NCBI GenBank assembly: GCA_963662155.1
Contig: OY759271.1
Span: 15,351,084-15,415,083 of the forward strand
From: Lamellibrachia columna
Taxonomy: Eukaryota > Annelida > Polychaeta > Sabellida > Siboglinidae
Direction of reading: 5' to 3'
DNA: 64,000 nucleotides
A model generated the notes under the pieces. It was not told the DNA's origin. It searched no databases and worked only from the letters and a program-made list of their open reading frames with translations. Below are positions 39,561-52,005 of this stretch, one piece after another; positions within the stretch are counted from its first letter, which is position 1, and each line of letters starts with the position of its first letter. Position numbers and translations under genes: made by a program.

Positions 39561-39873
39561 ACGTCGTTTTCAATAGTGGCACGAACACTAGTTCCAGTTC
39601 AAAACAACTCCTACCCAATATACACTGGGCAATGTATGCATACTATTACAATACGACATCCTGTAAACGTGCTGCCGGGTAGATACTAGCGTTAGTGAAG
39701 TGTGTACAAAGGAGAAATACTTATATAAAAGTGCTAGTGTTTCAACTAGATGACAAACAATATAATTTAATTTTAATTGGCCTTTTTCTAAGTCATGTCA
39801 CATGCAACTTGACATCGTTGAAATGAAATAGGAGTTGACTGAGGAGTTTATGTTCACGGTGGTGTTGTTTCAG

Positions 39874-39997
39874 GGTCGGCAACTATCTGGTGATGCTGTT
39901 TCTCTTCAGCAAGATCTGCTTTATCGCCAACGTCATCGGACAGCTGTTCGTGCTGAACAAGCTTCTAGCCACGCAGTACAATTGGTACGGCTTCGAG
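39874..39997 (+). CDS. Innexin C, exon 2 (TM3)
   Basis: A 124-bp exon between TTTCAG and GTATGT, same phases as in innexin B. It encodes residues 192-232, with VGNYLVMLFLFSKICFIANV and IGQLFVLNKLL, ending YNWYGFE. Four or five residues differ from innexin B. Confidence 0.92.
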
Positions 39998-40376
39998 GTA
40001 TGTTTTTAAACCAACATTTCTGAAGCGAAGAGAAGGAGAACGAGCGAGACAGAAACATATATTGTTCAAAGAGTTAAATGTAGGTCTAGTCATCCAAATT
40101 TAATTGAAGATTTGGACCACTTTTACTTGAACAATGGGCGGAAATGTACTTGTGTAATAAGACATTGTCACACCCGGCTTGCTAAATGGAGAAAACATTT
40201 CGTATTTTTCCTTTGATTGTAATTAAAATTTCAAGGTTCTATCTATCGGAAAATTAAGATTTGCACAACTTTTACTTGAACAATGCGCGGAAATTTACTT
40301 GTGTTTCTTGCTAAATGGAGAACAAATTTCGTGTTTTTCCTCTGATTATTCATAGCGAGTGTTGGTGTTTGAGCAG
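39998..40376 (+). other. Innexin C intron 2 with internal duplication
   Basis: The intron is 379 bp, against 265 bp in innexin B. The difference is a roughly 120-bp internal tandem duplication: ACTTTTACTTGAACAATG and TTGCTAAATGGAGAA both occur twice. Confidence 0.75.
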
Positions 40377-40901
40377 ATTCTCAAGTACATGGTGGCTGAC
40401 CACGACTGGACGGAGGCGCACACCGTCGCCTTCCCGCGGGTCACAATGTGTGACTTCATTGTGCGTCGCCTCGGCAACAACCACCGCTACTCGCTGCAGT
40501 GTGTGCTGCCGGCCAACCTGTACCACGAGAAGATCTACATGTTCCTCTGGTTCTGGCTAGTAACGGTCGCCGCCATCAGCGTCGCCAGCTTCGTCACGTG
40601 GCTAGCGCGTGCGTTGTATAGCAACGACCGCGTCCTGTTCATCGCCAACCGGCTCTGGCAAAACAAACGGGTCGACCGCAAGGACCAGTCCGTGCGCGAG
40701 TTCACTGACAACTATCTGCGACAGGACGGCGCCTTCCTGCTACGTCTCATCGCGCACAACACCGACAGCATCACGACGACGGATGTCGTCTGCTCGCTCT
40801 GGGACAAGTGGAAGAAGAAGCGTCCGGCCATCGACCACGACGACTCGGCTGAACCGATTGAACTGGAGGAACTGGCGCCGAAAGTGGATAAATTCGATTA
40901 A
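40377..40901 (+). CDS. Innexin C, exon 3 (loop 2, TM4, C-terminus)
   Basis: Encodes residues 233-406 and the stop codon, with FPRVTMCDFIVRRLGNNHRY, QCVLPANLYHEKIY, a Trp/Phe-rich TM4, LRQDGAFLLRLIAHN and an acidic tail ending KVDKFD, as in innexin B. Cys257 and Cys274 of loop 2 are kept. Differences from B are conservative. In C the upstream CACAG|CGA alternative acceptor of B reads CATAG|CGA, still a possible AG. The 3' UTR carries a LINE insertion starting 55 bp after the stop. Confidence 0.93.
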   Translation: MLKYMVADHDWTEAHTVAFPRVTMCDFIVRRLGNNHRYSLQCVLPANLYHEKIYMFLWFWLVTVAAISVASFVTWLARALYSNDRVLFIANRLWQNKRVDRKDQSVREFTDNYLRQDGAFLLRLIAHNTDSITTTDVVCSLWDKWKKKRPAIDHDDSAEPIELEELAPKVDKFD

Positions 40902-40955
40902 AGAGGACGAACATTCCGGCCGTAGCGATACATTCCCGCGCACGGCACGGATTAA

Positions 40956-41403
40956 CGATTCCAGAATTGAGAGACCTTAGTTACGAAAGTCGCTTATTAC
41001 AATGTGGTTTGACAACACTAGAGACCAGGAGACTAAGAGGAGACCAAATAGAACTGTTTAAAATAGTGAGTGGTTATGAGGATGTTGACAGGAATATGTT
41101 CTTCAAACTTAAAGAAGGCAGAAGAACCAGAGGACACAAAGCAGCATTAGTTAAGGAGCAGTGTAGGTTGGACATGAGAAAGTACTCTTTCTCACAGAGG
41201 GTGATAAATGAATGGAACAAACTGCCAAATGATTGTATTATTGCTAGTAGTGTGAATATGTTTAAAAATAGAATTTACAGATATTTGATAAGGGCGGGCT
41301 ACACATAAATGAGAAAATAGTTGGACTCTCGATAAGCCAATGGCTTCTTTGTCCACTTGCCATCTGGAACTTGTTGTTTGGGATGGCAATTTTGTTAAAT
41401 CTT
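40956..41403 (+). mobile_element. LINE 3' end inserted in the innexin C 3' UTR
   Basis: A 448-bp 5'-truncated LINE. Its frame starts IPELRDLSYESRLLQCGLTT and runs to FKNRIYRYLIRAGYT, the C-terminal part of a CR1/L2-group polymerase, then a 3' UTR ending TTGTTAAATC. It is about 95 percent identical to the copy at 53.7-54.7 kb. Flanks match innexin B 3' DNA on both sides (GGATTAACGAT left, GTTTAGCGAAAC right), so the insertion point is exact and about 40 bp of target were lost. Confidence 0.9.
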
Positions 41404-42765
41404 GTTTAGCGAAACCGAGTCATCGACATTCCGATTGTGATCAGCGTCGCCCTCTAGTCGATACTCACAAAGCATTTGCCCCACAATGATATTGCAGTTT
41501 CGCCGATTGTACCCGAAAGCTGGGATAGATTGCCTGCTTTGAGTCATCGACTGATGTATGAACATGTGGTCTTTTTTTGCAAGTGCCCAGTTATTATTAA
41601 TCGACAATTTCACCAGATTAGTGTTCTCTATGTGTAACATAGAGGTGAATAATAAATTTAAATTTCGGCCAACTGAAATTACATTACTCCTTGTGTTTAA
41701 AAGTTGGAAGTTACTACTTGTGGGTGAAATATTGAATATTGTAAACATTTTGCTAAAATGTGGTTTTACTGCAACTTAATAAAATATATGAAGTAATAAA
41801 TGTTGTTTTGTCATGCGAGTTTGACATTATTATGCATTATATAATATGAACATATCAAATTGCAATAATTAAATAGTAAATACATATCGTGTTATGACTG
41901 GTTATGACCAAAGTATTTTGCTGATTTTGCCGGTGACGTAGCTGTTACTATGTCAGATATTTCAAAAAGTTGTACTGGACCCCCAAGTTTCGAACAACCT
42001 TTAAAAATTGAATTACTTTTATTTCTGGAGCAGACACTACTATTCAGAAGCAGACACTACTATCATTATTGCTGGTCAGTTGTCGAAGTTAAAATATGCA
42101 GAGAATGCAGTCATATAAGGTCCATAGACATCAACAATTATAAAATCAAATACAGTTGTTTTGCAAGTTAGTAAAGTGATCTTACAAAAAGTCACAAGCT
42201 CAAACTATTGATGATCAAACTTCTGCTAGATTAATGAACATTACCTTACCTATTAGGGGACTGCATACTGTGGATTTTCCCGTTGAAACCAATGCTAAAT
42301 GTAAGTCAGGCACGATTGTGATAAAACTTGAATTAAACAACGAACATGTGTTTTTACACATAAGAAACATATGCTGTTCCTATGCCATACATTGAAAATG
42401 TCAGTCAATGTGGCAGCAGTAAAATTGCCAAGTATTTTAATATCTCAGCAATTATTTTAGTAAGAATATATTTTTAATCCACAATTCGTATATTTTGAGG
42501 TAAAAGTTAGTGGTTAGAGTTAGCATATCGCAAATCCGGTTCGTTGATGTCATAATTTGTAGTGTGTGGATAGTTTCAGTAATATCCGCAGTAGGTTTAA
42601 TAAAAAAGTGCGTTTTTTTTTCAAATCACGAACAAATGTACTTTAGTCGTCAGATCTGGTAAGGCTAAAAGTAGTGGATATCCAAAACGGTAAACACATT
42701 ATGGGGTCAAGGCTGATCATGAGGGTGACTTCCATCCTATCGCCGATCACATAACAAAGTTATGA
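41404..42765. other. Innexin C downstream region with decayed dispersed repeats
   Basis: 41404-41590 aligns with innexin B downstream DNA. An AATAAA at about 41778 is a candidate poly(A) signal. Beyond that, 41630-42130 shares segments with 51780-51870 and 56040-56520 (AGAGAATGCAGTCATATAAG; GAATAATAAAT...GGCCAAC...ACATTACTCC), so an unnamed old dispersed element is present. Confidence 0.5.
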
Positions 42766-42769
42766 AGTT

Positions 42770-43417
42770 TCTCACCTCACCTCACCTCACCTCACCTATC
42801 CTCTTCGGGCCCAGTGGCCCAGTACGCCTCTTTCATTTTCTACAGTTGATCACCACTTTGTCTATGGTCGGCCAACCTTCTACCTTCGGGCGTCCAGGTC
42901 AACGCTGTTTTACATTTGCAGTTATTGTCCATTCGTAGGATATGTCCTACACATTTCCGTCTTCTTAACTTCACCTCGGTGCTGATTGTCTTCAATTTTG
43001 TTTTTGCAAGAATATATTGATTTGATCAAACGCATGGCCATCTAATATGTAGGATTCGTCTTAATCACTTGAAAAAAAATGTATCTAACTTTCTGTTGTA
43101 GCCTTCGTTTATTTTCCATGTTTCACTTCCACACAACAACACAAGTGTGCTAAAAGTCTGAATTTAGATCTCAATGTGTATATATTTGAATTCCATATTT
43201 GCTTAAGCTTTATGAAAGATACCCTGGCTTTACGAATTATGTTAACAATGTCATCACTGCCCTCTCCTTGCTTACTGACGTTAAAACCTAAGTAAATATA
43301 CTTGTCCAGTTCTTTTAGTTCTTGATCATCAATTAGTATTCTGTTTTTGTACTTGCTGTTTATCCGAATTTTCTTTTTATTTATTCTTAGTCCTGTTCTC
43401 ACTGCAAATTGACCTGC
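42770..43417 (-). mobile_element. Outer LINE, 3' segment
   Basis: Minus-strand C-terminal part of a LINE polymerase: RTGLRINKKK, LDKYIYLGFNVSKQGEG, then a second frame with RRRKCVGHILRMDNN and TALTWTPEGRR, the usual '+RR+..GH..RM' and 'LxWxPxGxR' tail motifs. It ends with a (GGTGA)n tail at about 42771-42800. The 5' segment of the same element is at 46795-47600, beyond an inserted LINE. Several frameshifts make it dead. Confidence 0.8.
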
Positions 43418-43439
43418 TCCCTCTCTCCATCTTTCATCC

Positions 43440-45169
43440 TCCCCCGATCTTCTCATGTCCCTCCTCACGCAGTCCTCCCATCTCAGCTGTGGCCTTCCCC
43501 TTTTCCTGCGTCATTGATGTTTTTCCACCTCTGCTCTCTTTGTTAGTTTGCCTGCATCCATTCTTACCAAGTGGCCTGCCCACCTCATCTTGCTTCTCAC
43601 CAATCTTCCTGTTAGGCTGCATTGCATCCCAACCTCTTCCCTTAGGTCGTTCATCCTTCTTCTGTCCACCCTCTTTGTTCTTGTTATTCGCCGAACCCTG
43701 TTATTCTCACACACTTGCAGCTTCTGTTGTTGTTGTTCTGTCAACGCCACTGTCTCCAGACCATACAGGCATGCTGGTGTAACACATGTTCTCAGGACTT
43801 TCCCTTTCAGCTTTTTTGAAATTTTTCTGTCCAACATGACTCCCTCTACCTTTCTCAAAGCATTCGCTCCCGCTTGTGTCCGACGTCGCACTTCTGCCGC
43901 TGAATGCCCATCCTCTGTAACCATTCCTCCAAGGTACACAAAGCCATCTACTTGCTTGATCTCCTTACCACCCACCTGATGTTCAACACCTCTCTCTGGT
44001 GTCCAACCCACATAACTTCTGTCTTCTCTAGGCTCATTCGCAGTCCGTGTTTCTCGAACACCCCCCTTCCATTCCTCCAACACTTCCTGTAGGTCTTGTT
44101 TGCTTTCTGCTATTATGGCCAGATCATCTACATACATCATCTTCCTGAGAATATCCTTCGTGCTGATCTTCCTGCTGATTATTTCCATCACCATGATAAA
44201 CAGTAAAGGGCTAAGGGCACTTCCTTACCTCAAATCGATGTTAACTAAAAACTCTTATGACAACCCAGATCCATCCACAACTCTTCCTTTTGTTCTCTCA
44301 TACATTGCTTCCACCATCCTGGCTTCTGCTTCTGGCACTCCCATCCATCTCACTGTTGCCATCACCATCTCTCTAGGGACTGTGTCGTAAGCCTTCTCTA
44401 GGTCCACAAATCCCACTGCCATTCTCCCTTGCATCTCCAACCTCTTCTCTACCATTTGTCTTAATGCAAACATCCCATCAATCGTCCCTCTGCCCTTTCT
44501 GAATCCTTGTTGTTCTTCACCCAATTCTTGCTCTACTTTCTTTCGGATCCTCACATCCAGGATCCTCTCTAGCAGCTTCATGATGTGACTTAGAAGTGTG
44601 ATACCTCGGTATTTCCCTGGGTCTTGCACATCTCCCTTCTTCTTCCATATTGGGACTATTAGCCCTGTCCGCCATTCCTCTGGTACTTTACCTTGCCTCA
44701 TACATGTATTCAGCAGCCTCTTTGTCCAGCTGATTCCATTCTCCCCCGCTGCCATTACCATCTCCACACGCATCTCATCCATACCAGGTGCTCTTCCCCT
44801 CTTCATCCCTTTCATCCCGGTTTGCATCTTTGTATCCGTAATATCAGATAACTCCACTTTCCTCTCTACATATGATGGTAATTCCAGATCGTTGTTATTT
44901 CTTTCCTGGTTCAGTAGTTCCTTGAAGTAGCTTTCCCAGACCTTCAGCACTGCCTCTTGTTCTGTCACTAACTTCCCATTTCTATCCTTCATCACCGTCC
45001 CATCCTTCACGTCCTTACTATTCTCATCCCTGTCTCGGGCCATTTTATATATCATCTTCTTTCCACCATCCTCATCTAGCTTGCAATATACATCTGCTTC
45101 CATATTTCTCCTCGCCTTATCAACAGCTCTTTTTGCCGCTCTCTTCTTCTGCCCGTATGTGTGTATCAT
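43440..45169 (-). pseudogene. Inner LINE reverse transcriptase (frameshifted)
   Basis: From the 5' side: a basic helix (YGQKKRAAKRAVDKARRN), PEEWRTGLIVPIWKKKGD, YRGITLL, GFRKGRGTIDGMFALRQ and FVDLEKAYDTVPREM (first catalytic Asp), then a stop and frameshift near 44255-44200, then GSALSPLLF, MYVDDLAIIAE (catalytic YVDD), and the C-terminal TRTKRVDRRRMNDLREEVG and RWAGHLVRMD. All catalytic motifs are present, but the reading frame is broken twice, so the copy cannot make an active enzyme. Confidence 0.88.
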
Positions 45170-45181
45170 CCTTGCATCCGG

Positions 45182-46272
45182 TTAATTTCCTCTCTCCTTG
45201 GTCTTTTCAATTTCTTTCCCGGCTTCCTTCTTTTCGCATACTGCCTCTGCAACCTCGCTTGTCCACCATCCTTGGTTACTACTCCTTGAGATTCCGCCCT
45301 TTCCTGATGTCCTTCCACATAGCTTCTCTGCAGCTCCCACAAATGCTTCTTTGTACTTTTTCCATTCTTCCTCCAAACCTCCAACTTTTTCACTGAGCTC
45401 TTCATACTTAACCGTCACACGCTCCTTGTATTCAACAGCGACATCGTCTTTGCACCTCCACCATTTAATGGTCCTGCGGCCCACAGTCTTAGTTTGTTTC
45501 TTCTTCTGCATACGCACAAAGAACACCACTGGCTTGTGCTGTGTCGTGACATGCTCTCCAGCCACAGCTTTACAATCCTTAATCTTCCATAGCTGCTGCT
45601 TCCGGACTATCACTAGATCTAATTCTGTCTTGTGCTGTCCACTCCTGTATGTGATCTTGTGGCTCTCTCGCTTCTGGAAGAAAGAGCTAGCCACTGCTAA
45701 CCCATTTCTTGCCACCAGCTCCACCAGAATCCATACCTGCCAACGCTCTCCTCTTCACCTGGTTCCACTACTCCAACATGTGCATTGAAGTCTCCCGCAA
45801 TACACAACATCACCTCCAGCTCCACCAATCCTATCATCCTCTCCAAAGCATCCCTGAACTCCTCTTTCTCTGCATCCGTCCTTCCCGTCTGTGGCCCATA
45901 CACAGACATAACACACATCAACTGTTTCCTAATTATCAGCCATGCCATCACTATGCGCCCCTTCCATCTCTCCACTCTGACCACCGTCTTACTGATCTCA
46001 TCGGATACAATGATGCCCACTCCGTTACTTCTTCCATCTCGTCCTGCGTGCAGTAGCTTGTACCCTCCCATCATCGTCCTTGCTCTGTCTCCCTTCCACT
46101 TAGTCTCCTGGATGCATAATACTTCCAGTCTCCTTCTTTCCATCATTTCCACCACCTCTACTCCTTTCCCGCTCATCATCCCCACGTTCAGACTGCCTAG
46201 CCGGACTTCACATCTGGATAGCTGCCGACCTGACGATCCCCTTGGTCTTCGCTGTCTTCTTGCCGCAGCCAA
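45182..46272 (-). pseudogene. Inner LINE endonuclease (frameshifted)
   Basis: Exonuclease-endonuclease-phosphatase fold of AP-type LINE endonucleases: GSLNVGMMSGKG near the N-terminus, CIQETKWKGD (catalytic Glu), SNGVGIIVSDE, VMSVYGPQ, CIAGDFNAHVG (catalytic Asp-Asn), then a frameshift at about 45710, then TELDLVIV and EHVTTQHKPVVF (the SDH-type motif, changed). A Trp-rich linker (IKWWRCKD) follows. It nicks target DNA in the intact family; this copy is broken. Confidence 0.85.
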
Positions 46273-46794
46273 GGTAGACGGCGCGTCGGTTACCCCAATA
46301 TTTGTACCATCATTATATTTGGGACATCTTAGCCACTCAGCAGCGCCGCCCTGGCTGACCTGCTGTTGCGGTTTTATGTCGGAGTGTTCCTTCTCCTAGC
46401 TCACCTGCCTACCAAGGTAAATGAGCGTCATCTACCCAGTACTATTTGCCCATAGTTGGGGGTTGGAATGGTGCAGCACCGGGACGTGTCCACACACTAG
46501 TGGGCCCTGCACACTGCACCTTTAAGGCTCCAACCTGCTCCGAGATCCCTAGCACATTCGCCTGGGCCGCCAGGTGCCCAGTATCCGCAGTGTACCACGA
46601 GGAGGTTGTGCTAGAGTCTTGTCTGTGGAGAGGCTATGTACCAGCCGGGGAGGCTTACGCACTCAGCTCCCTTTTCACTCCAAGGAGCTATCTGGCGGCT
46701 GTAGCTGAAAGCGAGAGTATGAAGCACACACTACATACTACACACTACACTACAGCACTAGGCACATCACACAGACCTGTGTAAACACCACACC

Positions 46795-47600
46795 ACGCTA
46801 TGTCATCGGCAAAGTCCACGTTCTCTAGTTTTGACTTGAAGTTCCATCTTATCCCTGTTTTATTTCCTGCTGTTGTGTTTCATGTCTTTCTCATTATCCA
46901 GTCCACTACCAAGAAGATAAATCCAGACATTACATCTCCTTGTTTAACCTTGAACCACTCAGATTCCTCACCTTCGTCTAACACTGCACATTCACTATCT
47001 TCGTATAACATCTGAACCATGTGGATTCTCTTGCGTGGAATTCCATAGCTCTCCATGATTTACCATAGACTCTCTCGAGTCAAACGCCTTTTCAAAGTCC
47101 ACAAACGTGATGTCATTCCACTACCTGTTCTATAATATTTCGCAAAATAAATATATGTTCAACTGTTCCTCACCTACTTCTGAAACCTGCTTGTTCGTCC
47201 CTCAACTTGCTGTTAACTCCATCTCCTATTCTGTCAATGAGTACTCTTCCGAATACTTTACTAGGAACAGATGTCAAAGTAATTCCTCTCCAATTCCCGC
47301 ACTCTGTAAGCTCACCTTTCTTCGATATTTTAGCGATCAGCCCCTGCTTCCATGTTTTTGGCACTTTCTCTTGTTCCCAAAATGTTCTGAATAGGTATTA
47401 ATAATTCTGCTTTGATTTCGTCCTTGCCCCCTGTTTTCCCGTTTTTCATCTTCCTTAGCGCTGTTCTAATATCTGCTTTTATTATTGGGTCAGTGCTGAA
47501 TTTATTTATGATTGGATCTTTCTCCACATCTTATACAGGATAGGTATATTAGGGATTTCCTCAAAGTGTTCTTTCCATCGTTCCCTTTTGGCCAATCCTT
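46795..47600 (-). mobile_element. Outer LINE, 5' segment (RT N-terminal half)
   Basis: Minus-strand frames read IKADIRTALRKMKNGKTGG, then MPKTWKQGLIAKISKKGELTE, NWRGITLTSVPSKVFGRVL, EQAGFRSR, then FVDFEKAFDSRES (first catalytic Asp) and VKQGDVMSGFIF, ending at VDFADDIA (the F/YxDD box). It stops just after FADD, where the inner LINE begins; the continuation is at 43417-42770. 5'-truncated: no endonuclease is seen upstream. Confidence 0.85.
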
Positions 47601-48560
47601 CCGTTAATAAATTTCCACATTTGTCTGAAATTGTCTATATTTTTATGACATTTCACCAAGGACGAAATTTCAGCGTTTCCAATATCACTTCAGTTAATGC
47701 TGGATCAAGCAGTAATTATTGTCTGATGATTTCACAAAAGTTGCACAAACGAGCTAGCATGTCGCAGTGGATAATAGGTAGATTTGAATTTTGGCAAAAC
47801 GAATTTGAAATGAGACGAGCAAAAACATCGAATTGAGGAGGAATCTTTAATAACCGGTTAAGTTTTTTATTCCGATTCAAGTTGAACTTGTCAATATGTT
47901 TTTTTAGACACTGTGATAAATAAAGAACCTTGAGCGATATCGCACTTGACAAATGTTCAAGGTACACAATCTGATAACTTTTATCGTAAACTCCTGTTAT
48001 ATTATATAAAATGTGTCTATTCACATAACGTGACCGCTCAGATGTGTTTTAACGAATCACATCGAAAAACATTATCTGTTTAATTCGAATGTTTCGGGCC
48101 GAATATTATGTTTACATTGTATGCAGGGGAAACGTAATTTTACGGGTGTTGATGAGATGCCCGTAATATACAATAACTGATAATATAATATATGCTCTGA
48201 TCTAATTTCATGCCTATGGAATCATATTGCTGGTGCTTCGTCAGGATGTCACGACGATAAACGACCATACTAGGCACTATGTAGCGTGCTTGTTAAAAGC
48301 AGCGATTGTGACTACTGTCAAATTTTTAACTTGATCGAAAATATACAAAAATCATGACACATTTTAGATATCTGCCCAGTCAATACAAGGCAGTGGTGTG
48401 CAGAAAAAATGGCATAACACTACAGCACTGTGTTCGCGTAGTATTATTTCTTTGTCGCGAACATGATTACTTTCGAAAGTGTAACGTAGAATGCGCTCGT
48501 GAAATATTAGTTTATATATGAACCATTTTACAGGGAACAGTCATTTTGGTACTTCCACTT
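47601..48560. other. Intergenic, nothing recognised
   Basis: About 950 bp of AT-rich DNA between two LINEs with no recognised gene. Confidence 0.5.
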
Positions 48561-48644
48561 TCTATTAGCTAAAGTGTTCTTTTGAACACAAAAACAGCCT
48601 TATTCAAGGCTAACGTAGCAACCAGATTAAGCCTAATTTTTTTG

Positions 48645-49929
48645 ATGGCGCCGTACAAACGGCAGGTAAAGGCCACCAGGCATTTAATATGCAGCAGTTG
48701 TAGCAACTGGGTGGCCTTCGTCAAGTCCATGTGTGAGAAGTCTTGGGCTGAGGTTCAGACATATAGTTTTAGTTTTGAGTGTAGGGGATGTACGAGGATG
48801 AAGGAACTAGAGGTGGAGTTAGAACATCTGAGGCTGCTCGTTGTGGCAGTGGTGGGAAAGAAGCAGGTGGTTTGTGCCAGTGGTTCGGGTGGGGGACAGT
48901 AGATGATAAAGTGGGGGAAGAAGACGAGAGAGATGCTAGGGAGAGCCTGGGAGAAGGCTGAGAGGGGGTAAGGTGGCAGGTCGTAGGGAGACAGGACGTA
49001 AGGAGACGGGACATATGGAGACAGCAGGACGTAAGGAGACGGGAAGTAGGGAGACAGGACGAAAGGAGATGGGAAGGAAACAAACGGGAGGGAAGACAAA
49101 TGGATCGAAGGAGTCGGGGGGGGGGAGTCAGTAGCGAAGGAGTCGGGGGGGGAGAGACGATAGTTAAGGCGATGGGAGTGAGGGAGACGGGAGGGAAGGT
49201 GTCAGGAGGGAAGGCGACTGGAGCGAAAGTTAGCCAGGCGACGAGATTGAAAGGTAACAGGTTGATGAGTGAGAGAGAGCCTGATAACAGTCTGCCATCA
49301 AGTGACAAGGCTGCAGGACAGAATGTGATGGAGGGGATCCATCGGAAGAGCTATTCCAAGGCAGTGATAGAGGGGGTGAGAAAGAGAGCGAGGGTGTTTG
49401 TGGGGGACTCAATAGTTAGGAAGACCGACAGAGTCTTAAACAAGGGAGATGACGTTGTAGTTTGCTTGCCTGGGGCCAAAATAGAGGCGATAACTGAGAG
49501 GGTAGAAAACATTGTGGGTTCAAGGGTGGATCTGTTTTAGTACACGTAGGGACAAATAACGTAGAGAGGGAGGGTACAACTGCCATAGTTAGGATTTACA
49601 GGAATTTGGTCAGAACACTAAAACAGACGCGGGTTGAGCAGGTAATACTGTCAGGGATTTTACCACTAATAGGAAGGAGGGGTCATAGATACCAAAATTG
49701 CCGGGGTATGGCAATTAACATGCTAGTCGAGAAGCTATGTAGGGAAGAGGAAGTTGGTTTTGTGGATGTGTGGGGAAGTTTTGTTGGAAGGGCTGATATG
49801 TACATGAAGGACGGGCTTCATCTAAGTGGAAACGGGGCAGCAGTATTTGCGGATGGACTATCAGCAGCAGTAGACAGTGGCATGGGTAGCATATCAAATA
49901 TTTTTGGTAGCAAACACTATTTAAACTAG
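48645..49929 (+). pseudogene. LINE ORF1: zinc finger plus SGNH esterase (broken)
   Basis: Start chosen at the ATG giving MAPYKRQVKATRHL. A Cys-rich module follows (CSSC...CEKS...CRGC with TRMKELEVELEHL coiled coil), stopped at 48902. After a Gly/Ser-rich and charged stretch the esterase appears: VFVGDSIVRK (block I, nucleophile Ser), a frameshift at about 49532, VHVGTNNVE (block III), LSGILPLIGRRG, and DGLHLSGNGAA (block V Asp and His). This zinc finger-esterase order is known for CR1-group ORF1 proteins, which bind RNA and membranes or lipids. The catalytic residues survive; the frame does not. Confidence 0.82.
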
Positions 49930-50029
49930 AAGCGCAGCGGGGTTACTTAGAGATGCCTCAAGCAGGACAAGAGGCCACTAGTACAGACAAACCAATAAAA
50001 ATGTCGTAAAAACAGGTCTGAAGCAGGTT

Positions 50030-50520
50030 ATAGATTCGTGTGTTTAAATGCTAGGAGTATAGTAAATAAGAAAAACGAATTAAACATTATGGTAGACGAT
50101 ATTGACCCTCACATAATTGGTATTACCGAATCATGGGCCAACACAGACATAACAGATGCTGAATTAGGATTGACAGGATACGTATTGTTTAGAAGAGATC
50201 GAATAGGAAGAAGGGGACGGGGAGTTATTTTATATGTTAAAGAATCTATTTAGGCTGAAATAAAATTAGAAAACGAAGCAGATTACGATGAAGCTGTTTG
50301 GAGCAAAATAGTTTCAGGAAATTCAAAATTAATTATTGGATTAGTTTACCGAAGTCCAAACATAAACGAAGAGGATAACAAAAATACAAAATGCTATAAA
50401 GGAAGTTAGTAAAGGGGAATGTATCATAATGGGAGATTTTAACCATGGACACATACAATGGAAATCTCTAGAGAGTACAGGTTTGAAACGTAAATGCGTC
50501 ACTTTTGTAGATTTGTTGTG
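50030..50520 (+). pseudogene. LINE ORF2 endonuclease, N-terminal part
   Basis: Reads CLNARSIVNKKNELN, IDPHIIGITESWAN (catalytic Glu), GYVLFRRDR, GGRGVILYVKESI, a stop, LIIGLVYRSPN, then after a frameshift CIIMGDFNHGHIQWKSLEST. This is the EEP fold of CR1/Jockey-type LINEs up to the GDFN motif. The rest of the endonuclease and the RT are absent. Confidence 0.82.
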
Positions 50521-51918
<1,398 letters not shown>

Positions 51919-51924
51919 TTTATT
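51919..51924 (-). promoter_or_regulatory. Candidate poly(A) signal of cGAS-like gene 1
   Basis: AATAAA on the minus strand about 80 nt past the stop codon. Position is plausible; no transcript evidence. Confidence 0.4.
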
Positions 51925-52005
51925 CTAGACAGATTGAATAAAATAGTTTAAAGAAATGTAATCTCAATGTCACGAAACACCGAGTGTTTGTTGTCACAGT
52001 GTCTA

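Larger units (their letters stand above)
43418..46794 (-). mobile_element. Inner LINE, nearly full length, RTE-like, inserted in the outer LINE
   Basis: About 3.4 kb on the minus strand: a GC-rich 5' region (46794-46280), an AP-type endonuclease, a linker and a reverse transcriptase, ending with GRPQLRWEDCVRRDMRRSGEDERW-type residues. The two sides of the outer LINE resume at its borders. The overall protein order and the single long ORF with no separate ORF1 suggest the RTE/BovB group; this clade call is from motif memory. At least three frameshifts and one stop break the ORF. Target-site duplications were not identified. Confidence 0.8.
48560..50520 (+). mobile_element. CR1-type LINE, 5' half only
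   Basis: ORF1 with a PHD-like zinc finger and an esterase domain, followed by the first part of an ORF2 endonuclease; the element stops inside the endonuclease. LINEs normally lose their 5' end, so a copy keeping the 5' end and lacking the 3' half implies later deletion or rearrangement. Sequence after about 50520 (GGCAGTTTCTTGGAAATTAG) resembles 58282-58330, another repeat. Confidence 0.8.

Noticed and set aside
45198..46399. Plus-strand frames of about 200 codons
   Set aside because: They are antisense to the endonuclease and linker of the inner LINE, which has recognisable motifs on the minus strand.
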